A DNA stretch of 64,000 nucleotides from Pyropia yezoensis (lineage: Eukaryota; Rhodophyta; Bangiophyceae; Bangiales; Bangiaceae): assembly GCA_009829735.1 (NCBI GenBank), contig CM020620.1, positions 25,332,020 through 25,396,019 of the forward strand, in the 5' to 3' direction. Each line of letters opens with the position of its first letter. Positions within the stretch are counted from its first letter, which is position 1. Of the stretch, positions 32,033 through 41,042 are shown piece after piece. The translations under genes were made by a program, and so were the position numbers. The notes beneath the pieces were generated by a model. The model did not search any database, was not told the origin of the DNA, and saw nothing but the letters and a program-made list of their open reading frames with translations.

Positions 32033-33157
32033 GTGCCACAGCGGCTGTTCCCTCAACGTGAGGTGCCGCCCAAGATCCAGGTAGCCAACCCGGTCTACCA
32101 GAGGATCTTTGACTGTGAGACCTACGCCCTCCACAACAAGTCGGTGGCGTATGGTCCTGACCAGGCCCGAGCCATGGGCCGTGCCAAGAAGAATGCACTT
32201 CACTCTTTTGGGCACAAAGCGGAGTGGGATGGAACTCCCCCCCTCCGTGTCTTTGAGTTCCTACGTCGTTTCACAAAAGCCTGTGACGACAATGCCATAA
32301 GTGAAGGCATGGCTTTTTACATGCTACAGGAGTTTACGAAGGGAGACCTGCGGACAGAACTTATGTCCGTCATGCCCAGCTCCTCAAGTGGAGGCGCTGG
32401 GGAGGTGACGTCCTATTTGGAGCTCGTCAACTGGTTGTTGAGGGCCATGGTTGATGAAGCGGCGTTGGCTTCTCAAGTCGAGGAGTTTACGCAAGCCCAT
32501 CAGGAAGAGGCGGAGGACGAGTTGTCCTTTGCGGAGCGAGTCCGTAAGCTCAACAATCTTTGTGGGTTTCTTCATCCACAAGCTGTGGTGAAGAGTCGGT
32601 TTGTGGAAGGACTCCACTGGTCAGTCCGGATGGAGACCCGGGAGCATAACACTGCCCGGGCGACCCTGGCCGAGTTGGCTAGGTTCGCCTACCGCAGAGG
32701 CGAGGCCTACCGCAAGTTGCGGGAGGAACAACGCCAGGAGCGTCAGGCCGAGTTGGCCAAGGAACGGGAAGAGGCGCGCCAGGCCAGAGAGTTGCGAGAG
32801 GCACGCCGAATCCGCAAGGAGAGGGTGGTAGCTGCCGTGGGAACTTCCCAAGGTACCTCGTCGTCTTCCCCAGTTGGGAAGACCCCTCCGGGAACTGATC
32901 ATCGGTGTTGGAACTGCAACTCCGATGGTCACTGGGCATATGATTGCCCCAAGTTGAGTAAACGCATCCAACAGCTTGTTAGGAATGCGAGTAAGAAGTC
33001 GGCTACGAACGAAGTGCGTTCACGCCGCGAGGGTGGGTCTCGACCAGTGGTGGCGGTCGCCACACCCTCGACGGAGGGGGCGGACACGTCGTCCTCGGAC
33101 TCGTCGTCGTCCCCTTCGCCCTCAGATTCGGACGCCAAGTCGGCGGGAAACGAATGA
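32033..33157 (+). CDS. gag: gag of A-IV, capsid/nucleocapsid frame (about 374 aa)
   Basis: The frame is open from about 31912; the coordinate given is the first in-frame GTG, and the first ATG is near 32175. It contains the capsid-like region (VFEFLRRFTKACDDNAISEG, YLELVNWLLRAMVDEAALA, ELSFAERVRKLNNLCGFLH) and a basic coiled-coil-like stretch (ELAKEREEARQARELREARR). A CCHC zinc knuckle (CWNCNSDGHWAYDC, C-x2-C-x4-H-x4-C) that would bind genomic RNA and a Ser/Asp tail ending AKSAGNE follow. The TGA stop overlaps the pol start by four bases (ATGA). It is either the second half of a frameshifted Gag or separately initiated. Confidence 0.75.
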   Translation: MPQRLFPQREVPPKIQVANPVYQRIFDCETYALHNKSVAYGPDQARAMGRAKKNALHSFGHKAEWDGTPPLRVFEFLRRFTKACDDNAISEGMAFYMLQEFTKGDLRTELMSVMPSSSSGGAGEVTSYLELVNWLLRAMVDEAALASQVEEFTQAHQEEAEDELSFAERVRKLNNLCGFLHPQAVVKSRFVEGLHWSVRMETREHNTARATLAELARFAYRRGEAYRKLREEQRQERQAELAKEREEARQARELREARRIRKERVVAAVGTSQGTSSSSPVGKTPPGTDHRCWNCNSDGHWAYDCPKLSKRIQQLVRNASKKSATNEVRSRREGGSRPVVAVATPSTEGADTSSSDSSSSPSPSDSDAKSAGNE

Positions 33158-36100
33158 CCGTTGGAGCTGGTCGTCCGAAGCTCACAACGGCAGCCTCGGC
33201 CAAGTGGGCCAAGAGGACGAACCAACCGTGTCGGATACTGCGGCGACCTAAGGGAGTCCGCCCACCTCGGGTGGGACTTCCCAAGAACGTAAACCCACGT
33301 CGGGTCATCGCGGTGCTGACGGGTGAGAACTTCCAGGTGGCTGGACGGGTGCAACTTGCCCCCGGCCGCGCCTGTTGTGCCCGTATCGTACTTGATACCG
33401 GGTCAGGAGCCTCCTTGATACGCAAGTCGCTATTACCAAAGGGGATGAGGCTCCAACGCTGGAAGTCTAAAGCTGACCATCTGATCGATATCAATGGTGG
33501 GGTACTTCCCATCGTTGGTGCCGTGACCCTACCAACTCGGTTGGGGACCCATGAGGTCGACGTGACCTATGGTGTAGTTGAGAATATATCGGTACCCCTG
33601 CTTCTGGGTACCCCTTATGTCGTAACACAAGTGCCTTTGATTTGTGGCCCTGAGTACTGGGTCAAGTTGATGAATGGGGAGACTATCCCCATCCTTGGTA
33701 AGGGAAAGTCTGTGGCTCCTGTGACAGTTTCACAGTCGAAGCCTGTTTGTTCTGTGAGGGAAGGGTTTACTGCTACTCTGCGTTTAGCCCGTAAAGTCAT
33801 GTTGCCCCCCAACTCGGTGGCGCACGTGGATGTTGTAACTGATTATGCGGGGAACGGGTTGGTGCACCCTAACCCCCGTCTTGCTCGCAAGCACCAAGTG
33901 CATGTTGCCCTTGGCACGATGGACTCCAAAGCCGGAGTCCCGTGGAGGATCCAGGTGATGAACCTGAGCTCGTCGCCCAAGTTCTTCAAGTCGGGGGCCA
34001 AGTTCGGCTATATCGACCAACACGAGGGACCGGTAGTAGCGGTCACCCTCAGCGCGGGCGCAAGTAGCGACCCGCAGTCCGGAAAGGAGAAGCATCAAGC
34101 CAAGTCGGCCGCCTCTCCTCGGCCCCAGGTAAACATGGAGGGTGTTCCACCCAGGTTGAGGGTTCAAGTTGAACGCCTCTTGGACCAATATCACAAGTTG
34201 TGGGATGGTCAATTGGGACTCATGAGAGCTACCCAACACCGGATCGAGTTGAAACCCGGTGCGCCCCCTATACGCCAACAACCGTATAGGGGGGGACCCC
34301 GTTCAAGGGCCCTCGTTAAGGAGCAAGTTGCTCGCATGGAGGCCCTCGATGTGATCGAGGCCAGCAACGCCGAGTGGGCGAGTCCGGTGGTGATCGTCCC
34401 CAAAGTTGATGGGACCCCCCGGTTCTGTATCGACTACCGTAAGCTCAACGAGAGCACGGTGAAGGATAGTTATCCCCTACCTCGGATGGATGACTGTCTG
34501 GACTCTCTGGGGGAGGCAAACGTGTTCTCTACCCTGGACTGTAACGCGGGGTACTGGCAAATTCCCATTGCCCCGGAGGACAGGCATAAAACTACCTTTA
34601 CCTGTCACTGTGGTACCTACCAGTGCAAGCGCCTACCGTTTGGCCTGTGTAACGCGCCGGCAACTTTCCAGCGCGCTATGGACATGATTCTGGCCGGAGT
34701 ACGGTGGCAGATCTGTCTCGTGTACCTAGACGATATCATTGTGTTCTCCCGAAGTCCGGAGGAACACATTGGCCATCTTGGCCAGGTGTTCAAGCTACTT
34801 GCTGACGCCGGAGTGTCACTGAAGGCGAGTAAGTGCCACCTCTTCACTCAAGAGGTGGAGTACTTGGGACATGTTGTCCGTCCGGGGCGTCTCAGTGTCA
34901 ACGAGAAAAACTTGAGGGCCATCCGCAAGGCTCAGTACCCCCGGACCCAGACCCAGATGAGGAGCTTCCTCGGGATGTGTAACGTGTACCGACGTTTCAC
35001 TAAGGGCTTCGCCAAAGTGGCGAAGCCGTTGAATGAGTTAGTGAGCTCAACGCTACCGAAGAACCTGCCTCCCCCAAGTCGGGTGGAGCAGGAATCCTTT
35101 GAGACTCTTCGGGACCTTCTGCTGAAGCCCCCTATCCTGGCTATTCCCAGGTTGGGAGGCCACTACATCCTGGATGTGGACGCTAGCTACGACCAACTTG
35201 GTTGTGTGTTGCTTCAGCAACAGCCGGACAAGGAGTACTTGCCGGTGGGATACTTCAGCAAGGGGCTAAACTCGGCCGAGAAGAACTACGGAGTCACCGA
35301 GTTGGAAGGACTCGCAGTGGTATGGGCGGTGACGTCACTTCGTCACTACCTAGAGGGTGAGAAGTTCCTCATCCGCTGCGACCACCGCGCGTTGCAGTTC
35401 ATCTTCAAGACGGACTGTACGAACACTCGTCTCAACCGGTGGAGGGTGCGACTTGCACCCTTCAACTTTGATATTGAGTACCGACCTGGCAGGCAACATG
35501 CCCTTGCCGACGGCCTCTCTCGGGTACCTACCGAGGGACTGGACACCACCCCAGTCGATGAGGACATCCCCATCGTGGGGGTAGTCACGCGCTCGGGTCA
35601 GGCGTTGAATCCCGAGGCGCCAGGGAACAAGAAGTACTTGCCCCTGTCCCTGGACGAAGTAGTGAAGGCCCAGGCCGAGGATCCCTTCTGCAAGTCGCAG
35701 AGGGATACCCTGGATACAGTGGCGGAGACGCGGTTCTTCCTGGGAGACGATGGCCTCCTCATGAGGAGGGGGGTATTCCAGGGGACCGAACAACTTGTCG
35801 TCCCCGCATCCCTCAAGGACAGTATCCTTGAGAGGGAGCATAACGCTCCCACGGGTGGACACCTGGGGTCTAGTAAACTGTACCAGACCCTGAGGACCAG
35901 GTACTACTGGCCGTCCATGGTGGTGGACATCTACAGTTGGGTGGCTGCCTGCACAAGTTGTGCACAGAACCGTCTGATGGAACGGCGGCCTACTACGGCT
36001 ATGCTATTGTTCCCGGCCAAGGAGCCCTTCGCCGCGTTGGCGATGGACATCCTTGGGCCACTGCCAGTGACCGAGGAGGGCAACCAGTACCTCCTGGTCA

Positions 36101-37137
36101 TCTGTGACCGCTTCACGAAACTTACGCGAGCGATCCCACTGGCAGAGATCACGGCCATGTCGGTCGTGTCAGCCTTCCTAGATCACTGGGTTGCCGCGTA
36201 TGGCATTCCGGATAGTACACTATCGGACAATGGACCGCAATTTGCGTCTGTACTGTTTCAAGGAGTGCTGGATATGTTGGGGGTTAAGGCAAACTATGCC
36301 ACCCCCTACCACCCACAAACTAATGGGCAGGTGGAGCGCTTCAACAAAACTATTGTTAGGCAGCTGCGCCATTATGTGAGTGAGCACGTGAAGACGTGGG
36401 ACCAATACATTTCTATTCTGACCACTGCCTACAATTCGCAGGTTCACTCATCTACCGGGGAAGTACCCCTCGCTTTTGTGACCCCCCGTCGCGTGCGGTC
36501 TATTGCCGTGCGGCGGCCGCTCCCAACTAGGGAGGATGGTGGCAGTACGCCCACTCCTACTGAGAGTAAGGCGGAGTTCGCTGCTAGGCTTGAAAACCTC
36601 ATCCCTAAAGTCAGGGCTGAGATGGACAAAGCACAAAAGCGCTACAAGCGTACCTTTGACAAAAAGGTGCGCAACGCCAAGCATGTCCCCGAGCAGGGTG
36701 ACTGGGTATTGGTCCACTCACACACCCCAACTGGGGGTAAGTTGGTGTTCCAGACGAAGGGGCCGTACCAGGTCCTTCGTACTGATGGGCGGCGCTTCAC
36801 CATCGAAAGTGACGATGGGGTCCGCACAGTGAACGGACAGGACGTGGTCAAAGTTGCACCACCGCCTGCAGGCGACCCAGCTTGGGCGCGTGCCTTGAAA
36901 ACGTGGCGCCTGCCCTCGCTGCCTGCAGCCAAACAGGGCCCGCAGGAGTACGTGTTCGACAAGTTCATCGACCACGGCTGGGATGAGGATACTGACCGCC
37001 TCATGTTGAGGGTGCGTTGGTTTGGCTACAAAGCCAAGGACGATACGTGGGAGTATGTGGAGGACCTTCCTGCTGAGAAGGTCCGGGCGTACTGTGCCCG
37101 GAACGAGATAGACCCTAACAGCCCTCCCTCAACGTGA
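33154..37137 (+). CDS. pol: pol of A-IV, intact polyprotein (1327 aa)
   Basis: Replication and integration enzymes of the element. The aspartic protease has catalytic D81 in VLDTGSGASLIRKS. RT spans about residues 410-590, with [31 protein letters not shown] and YLDD near 523-526. RNase H starts near 672 (ILDVDASYDQLGCVLLQ, ELEGLAVVWAV). The integrase zinc finger is near 895-935 (H, H, then CTSCAQNR). The DDE core has AMDILGPL (~963), LSDNGPQF (~1024) and GQVERFNKT (~1060). A chromodomain ends the protein at 1265-1320 (MLRVRWFGYKAKDDTWEYVE). All catalytic residues are present, so it looks functional. The ATG overlaps the gag stop in ATGA, in the -1 frame, suggesting reinitiation or frameshifting. 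It ends 111 bp from the convergent antisense ORF. Confidence 0.95.
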   Translation: MTVGAGRPKLTTAASAKWAKRTNQPCRILRRPKGVRPPRVGLPKNVNPRRVIAVLTGENFQVAGRVQLAPGRACCARIVLDTGSGASLIRKSLLPKGMRLQRWKSKADHLIDINGGVLPIVGAVTLPTRLGTHEVDVTYGVVENISVPLLLGTPYVVTQVPLICGPEYWVKLMNGETIPILGKGKSVAPVTVSQSKPVCSVREGFTATLRLARKVMLPPNSVAHVDVVTDYAGNGLVHPNPRLARKHQVHVALGTMDSKAGVPWRIQVMNLSSSPKFFKSGAKFGYIDQHEGPVVAVTLSAGASSDPQSGKEKHQAKSAASPRPQVNMEGVPPRLRVQVERLLDQYHKLWDGQLGLMRATQHRIELKPGAPPIRQQPYRGGPRSRALVKEQVARMEALDVIEASNAEWASPVVIVPKVDGTPRFCIDYRKLNESTVKDSYPLPRMDDCLDSLGEANVFSTLDCNAGYWQIPIAPEDRHKTTFTCHCGTYQCKRLPFGLCNAPATFQRAMDMILAGVRWQICLVYLDDIIVFSRSPEEHIGHLGQVFKLLADAGVSLKASKCHLFTQEVEYLGHVVRPGRLSVNEKNLRAIRKAQYPRTQTQMRSFLGMCNVYRRFTKGFAKVAKPLNELVSSTLPKNLPPPSRVEQESFETLRDLLLKPPILAIPRLGGHYILDVDASYDQLGCVLLQQQPDKEYLPVGYFSKGLNSAEKNYGVTELEGLAVVWAVTSLRHYLEGEKFLIRCDHRALQFIFKTDCTNTRLNRWRVRLAPFNFDIEYRPGRQHALADGLSRVPTEGLDTTPVDEDIPIVGVVTRSGQALNPEAPGNKKYLPLSLDEVVKAQAEDPFCKSQRDTLDTVAETRFFLGDDGLLMRRGVFQGTEQLVVPASLKDSILEREHNAPTGGHLGSSKLYQTLRTRYYWPSMVVDIYSWVAACTSCAQNRLMERRPTTAMLLFPAKEPFAALAMDILGPLPVTEEGNQYLLVICDRFTKLTRAIPLAEITAMSVVSAFLDHWVAAYGIPDSTLSDNGPQFASVLFQGVLDMLGVKANYATPYHPQTNGQVERFNKTIVRQLRHYVSEHVKTWDQYISILTTAYNSQVHSSTGEVPLAFVTPRRVRSIAVRRPLPTREDGGSTPTPTESKAEFAARLENLIPKVRAEMDKAQKRYKRTFDKKVRNAKHVPEQGDWVLVHSHTPTGGKLVFQTKGPYQVLRTDGRRFTIESDDGVRTVNGQDVVKVAPPPAGDPAWARALKTWRLPSLPAAKQGPQEYVFDKFIDHGWDEDTDRLMLRVRWFGYKAKDDTWEYVEDLPAEKVRAYCARNEIDPNSPPST

Positions 37138-37248
37138 GGGAAGGCCGAGCAACAGTGCCAAGAGAGTGCTTCAAGTCGAAGTGGTACGCAGAGTGGCTTT
37201 AAACTACAGCCCTAGCCCTCACACTCTCACAACAAAGGCAGCTGCCAA
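37138..37248. other. Spacer between convergent pol and antisense ORF of A-IV
   Basis: 111 bp, conserved in A-III (40899-41042 region) and recognisable in A-I. No strong hairpin is visible. It must contain the 3' ends of both coding regions and possibly overlapping transcript ends. Confidence 0.5.
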
Positions 37249-39192
37249 CTAGGCACGCATGCTAGACTCTCCCACTCCACGGCCCTCGCCCTCACGTGGA
37301 GGCGAGCGGCGAGACCCACGCCGATAACGGTCTCCACTCGTTGGAAGGGGCGGCGGCTCCAAGTCGGAACCGTCGCGCCCCTCACGGTCGCGCAAGTGGC
37401 GCCGACCGTGGCTACTCTTCTGCCTGGTCTTGCGCGCAAGTTTGCGACGCAGACGCTGGACAGACTCCGTCTCCGATGGGGTAGAGGACTCCGAGACGGA
37501 GTAAGACAACTCGTCTTCCGACACGGAGGGAGAGCGCCGCGAGTGACGGCGACGACGGCGAGGAGGCGAGTATGCCCGGCTCGCACGACGCTTGCCACGC
37601 CCAAGTGGGGTTGGCTGGGGCATAATAGCCCCAATGCGAGCCAACTCGGCCGTCATAAACTCCGCCACCGACTCGCAACTCGCGGTCGCCACTGCAGTAC
37701 GAACGCGCTCCTCAAGTTGAGGAGTCTCGGAACTTTGGAGGGTTGCGGTCGACGCGGCCAACCAGGAAATGGTGCGCACCAACGTGGTGATCATCATCTC
37801 TGAGGTTAGAGGCGTGGGCGGTAACACCAACTTGGGGTATACCGTCAGGAGGGTGGCCCCCAAGTTGGGAGACACCGGTGTGGATGACTCCACGGCCACG
37901 CTGATCGGGATGTTCCCGTGAGGCTGGAAAGGAACAGGAGGAAGCGGAGGGGCACGCCGAGGTGGCGGTACCCGGGTGTAACTGCGACCCCGACTTGGGG
38001 CCCCCGCAGTAGGTTGAGTCATATGGTCATCATATGAGGGCACAGCCATAACTATGGGCTTGTCCGGGGGTGGCGCAGTGTGACGATCCACCCCCGGGGC
38101 ATACGGGTAGTCCCCGATGCCCAACCCCTCTCGTAGGACCACACGGCCGTCGTGAAGTTCACGAGCGACCCACACGAACTGGCGAAGTGCGCCATCGTCC
38201 TTGGGCCCCCGAGTGGGGCGGCGCAACTTGTGCTCAATGCTCTCCCACTCGATAAACTTGTGGAGGCGGAGCATCTCCTCAAGTAGAGTGAGTTGTCCTG
38301 ACGAGCACCCCTCAGCAACTAGCTGAGGGGTGAGCTGTTCCAAACCCTGGATGAGCCGGAGGGGGAGATGCCAGAGCATCCCCCGCCGCTGAACACATGA
38401 CACCCAGGTCGACATGACCTCGAGGAGCCACTGGGTGGCCAACATGGCCCACACCAGATGATCAGGGCCAGCCGTCAACATGACGGAGCCGAAGTGGTCA
38501 AGCAACCGTGGCAACAATGCCGGGAACCCGTAGGGGACCTCAACTTGAGGCCACCACTCGGGCTTCTTCGGGTAGTATTGCTCCTTACTGGCAGCAGACT
38601 GCTGAGGAAACTCAAGTTGAGCCGAGGTCACCAAGTAGGGACCTCGCCGGAAGTCCTTCTCCATCCGCACATCAAAGTGATGAGTGTGCGGATCGGCCTC
38701 GTGAAGGTACGGGGGGCGAGTTGCCACCGCGTCCCAAGTGAAGATCGGCAAGTCGCCGGGACCCGGGATAGTTCCCCCGCGGTCCACCATGGCCTTGGCC
38801 CGCTGCACGTCCTCGACCTCCTCGTCGTCCAGGAAGGCAAACTGGTCCGTCCTGAAGCCGGCAGGGAACCCGACCCTACGGGGATACTTCTCCCGTAGGC
38901 GGTCCCATACCCGACCCATCGCTGCGCCGAGTCGGCCACAGCGAAGAACAGTCAACCCCTCCTCATACAGAGGCCAAGCGGGGTAAAACCACCGCCCCAA
39001 GGCCTCACGCGGGACAACTTGTCCCGCCTCCGGGGGAGATCCTGCCGTCAACCCAAAGCCGGGTGACGCGGGAGTCCCACCCCCCGGAGCGATCGCGGAG
39101 CCCCCGCCGGAAGTCCCGGCAGGCGCTGCACCGTAGGAGGTGTCCTCCATACGCTCATCGAGAGAGTCCGTCTCCACTCCCGGAGTCGCCAT
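37249..39192 (-). CDS. Antisense ORF of A-IV, unknown protein (647 aa)
   Basis: A long intact frame on the strand opposite to gag-pol, between pol and the 3' LTR. I start it at the ATG at 39192 (MATPGVETDSLDERMEDTSY) because A-III and A-II have ATG at the same place; the open frame extends further upstream without ATG. A Gly/Ala/Pro N-terminus is followed by a conserved, probably folded region (LGRWFYPAWPLYEEGLTVLR, VWDRLREKYPRRVGFPAGF, WAMLATQWLLEVMSTWVSCV, LLEEMLRLHKFIEWESIEHK, RQFVWVARELHDGRVVL). The C-terminal ~110 residues are Arg/Ser-rich like an SR protein (SPPRRRRRHSRRSP, then acidic/Ser, then RHLRDREGRDGS). No signal peptide, membrane segment or known domain recognised. Function unknown; the RS tail suggests RNA or nuclear binding, which is inference. 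Confidence 0.8.
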   Translation of the reverse strand: MATPGVETDSLDERMEDTSYGAAPAGTSGGGSAIAPGGGTPASPGFGLTAGSPPEAGQVVPREALGRWFYPAWPLYEEGLTVLRCGRLGAAMGRVWDRLREKYPRRVGFPAGFRTDQFAFLDDEEVEDVQRAKAMVDRGGTIPGPGDLPIFTWDAVATRPPYLHEADPHTHHFDVRMEKDFRRGPYLVTSAQLEFPQQSAASKEQYYPKKPEWWPQVEVPYGFPALLPRLLDHFGSVMLTAGPDHLVWAMLATQWLLEVMSTWVSCVQRRGMLWHLPLRLIQGLEQLTPQLVAEGCSSGQLTLLEEMLRLHKFIEWESIEHKLRRPTRGPKDDGALRQFVWVARELHDGRVVLREGLGIGDYPYAPGVDRHTAPPPDKPIVMAVPSYDDHMTQPTAGAPSRGRSYTRVPPPRRAPPLPPVPFQPHGNIPISVAVESSTPVSPNLGATLLTVYPKLVLPPTPLTSEMMITTLVRTISWLAASTATLQSSETPQLEERVRTAVATASCESVAEFMTAELARIGAIMPQPTPLGRGKRRASRAYSPPRRRRRHSRRSPSVSEDELSYSVSESSTPSETESVQRLRRKLARKTRQKSSHGRRHLRDREGRDGSDLEPPPLPTSGDRYRRGSRRSPPREGEGRGVGESSMRA

Positions 39193-39533
39193 GGCTCTCC
39201 CCAAGTTGGGGAGAGACGTCCTGGCTATCGCGGCACGAGACCCGCCTCGAGTTGAGGGGGACTCGGATCGTGGGTAAACGGGTGGCCTCCCCAGCGTGGG
39301 GTGGCCCCGTGGAAGGTGAAGGAGAAGTGGTGGTGGTGGTGAGGTGTGAACCGAGGAGAGCAAGCTGCCAAGTGGGCAAGCTTGAGGAGAGGGGCGGCCA
39401 ACGTGACCGCCTCCACATCCGCGTTACGTACTCAAGGGGGGACAGCAAGTCGCGTCCCCCCCAACGCCGAGACGTGCGTTTACGCACCCCCTCACAGGGC
39501 CGACCGGGTCGGTCGGAACTGAGGAGAGGGGAG
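39193..39533 (-). promoter_or_regulatory. Leader of the antisense ORF and polypurine tract of A-IV
   Basis: The last bases before the 3' LTR on the plus strand are GAGGAGAGGGGAG (39521-39533), an all-purine tract also found in A-III and A-I, so it is the polypurine tract. The rest should contain the promoter and leader of the minus-strand ORF. In A-I the minus strand has TATAAGAG at the equivalent place, while A-IV has GTAAACG there. Confidence 0.55.
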
Positions 39534-40001
39534 TGTGGCAGTATTGACCCCCAGGTAGGGGGCAACACGTGCCATGCAAGGGGCGGCAGGCCACTAGCCT
39601 GATCCGTTCCTCCCCCTGCATTTGGGTCCATATTCCCTAAGTTCGGGATAGTTAGCTTAGTAGTAAATCCAACTTGGATTTGAGGGTTTTCTGCATTTAT
39701 CGTCTTGAATTTTCGTGTGGCCCGGTGGGCAGGTGCTGGGGTGGGAGATTCTGAGTGGCGAGATTCTGAGTGGACCCTGGGGGGATAAGGGGAGGGACAG
39801 CGGGGCTTGGCCCTGCGTCCCCGTCCCGACCAAGAAACTGTTGGACCACACACCATCTTCTTGTTTGTCCGTGGGGGGATTGCCCCACAACAGGGATAGA
39901 GTGTGTGCGACTTGCACTTCTTCCGGTTCCCCCGACACGGGAGGCAGCCCTCGCACACCGCCCCAACTTGGGTACTGTGTGTGCGAGTGGTTTTTGCCAC
40001 A
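39534..40001 (+). repeat. 3' LTR of A-IV
   Basis: 468 bp, read as identical to the 5' LTR; followed by the TTTGC duplication (40002-40006). Confidence 0.95.
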
Positions 40002-40006
40002 TTTGC

Positions 40007-40898
40007 GTCTGTACTGTTTCAGGGAGTGCTGGATATGTTGGGGGTTAAGGCAAACTATGCCACCCCCTACCACCCACAAACTAATGGGCAGGTGGAGCGC
40101 TTCAAAAAAACTACTGTTCGGCAGCTGCGCCACTATGTGAGTGAGCATGTGAAAACGTGGGACCAATACATTTCTATTCTTACCACTGCCTACAATTCGC
40201 AGGTTCACTCATCTACCGGGGAAGTACCCCTCGCTTTTGTGACCCCCCGTCGCGTGTGGTCTATTGCCGTGCGGCGGCCGCTCCCAACTAGGGAGGATGG
40301 TGGCAGGACGCCTACTCCTACTGAGAGTAAGGCGGAGTTTGCTGCTAGGCTGGAACACCTCATCCCTAAAGTCAGGGCTGAGATGGACAAAGCACAAAAG
40401 CGCTATAAGCGTACCTTTTACAAGAAGGTGCGCAATGCTGAGCATGTCCCCAAGCAGGGTGACTGGGTACTGGTTCACTCACACACCCCAACTGGGGGTA
40501 AGTTGGTATTCCAGACGAAGGGGCCGTACCAAGTCCTTCGTACTGATGGGCGGCGCTTCACCATCAAAAGTGACGATGGGGTCCGCACAGTAAACGGGCA
40601 GGATGTGGTCAAAGTTGCACCACCGCCTGCAGGCGACCCAGCTTGGGCGCGGGCGTTGGAAGCGTGGCGCCTCCACTCGCTGCGTGCGGCGAAACACGCC
40701 CCGCAGGAGTACGTGTTCGATAAGTTCATCGACCACGGCTGGGATGAGGACACTAACCGCCTGATGTTGAGGGTGCGTTGGTTCGGCTACAAAGCCAAGG
40801 ATGATACGTGGGAATATGTGGAGGACCTCCCCGCTGAGAAGGTCCGAACCTACTGCGCCCGGAATGAGATAGACCATAACAGCCCCCCCTCAACGTGA
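40007..40898 (+). pseudogene. pol: pol of A-III, right part (integrase end and chromodomain)
   Basis: Continues the integrase of A-III after the A-IV insertion: ASVLFQGVLDMLGVKANYAT, GQVERFKKT (catalytic Glu), and the chromodomain MLRVRWFGYKAKDDTWEYVE, ending SPPST plus stop as in A-IV. There are no internal stops. Together with 29191-30637 it forms an open but 5'-truncated pol. Confidence 0.88.
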
Positions 40899-41042
40899 GG
40901 GAAGGCCGAGCAACAGTGCCAAGAGAGTGCTTCAAGTCGAAGTGGTACGCAGAGTGGCTTTTAACAGCCCTAACCCTCACACTCTCACACCAAAGGCAGC
41001 TGCCAACTAGGCATGCATGCTAGACTCTCCAACCCCACGGCC

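Larger units (their letters stand above)
30638..40001 (+). mobile_element. LTR retrotransposon A-IV (Ty3/gypsy, family A), complete and recent
   Basis: 9,364 bp: 5' LTR, PBS, gag, pol, antisense ORF on the minus strand, polypurine tract, 3' LTR, with TTTGC duplications. I read the two 468-bp LTRs as identical, including all their incidental translations, which implies very recent insertion. Pol and the antisense ORF are uninterrupted. The only visible defect is the frame change within gag. Confidence 0.95.

Noticed and set aside
37249-39192. Antisense ORF as a retroviral envelope gene
   Set aside because: It is on the opposite strand, and has no signal peptide, transmembrane segment or furin-like site; the C-terminus is Arg/Ser-rich.
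39193-39363. Upstream extension of the A-IV antisense ORF to 704 codons
   Set aside because: The extension has no ATG (it begins at TTG), is Pro/His/Arg low-complexity and covers the presumed leader. A conserved ATG exists at 39192.
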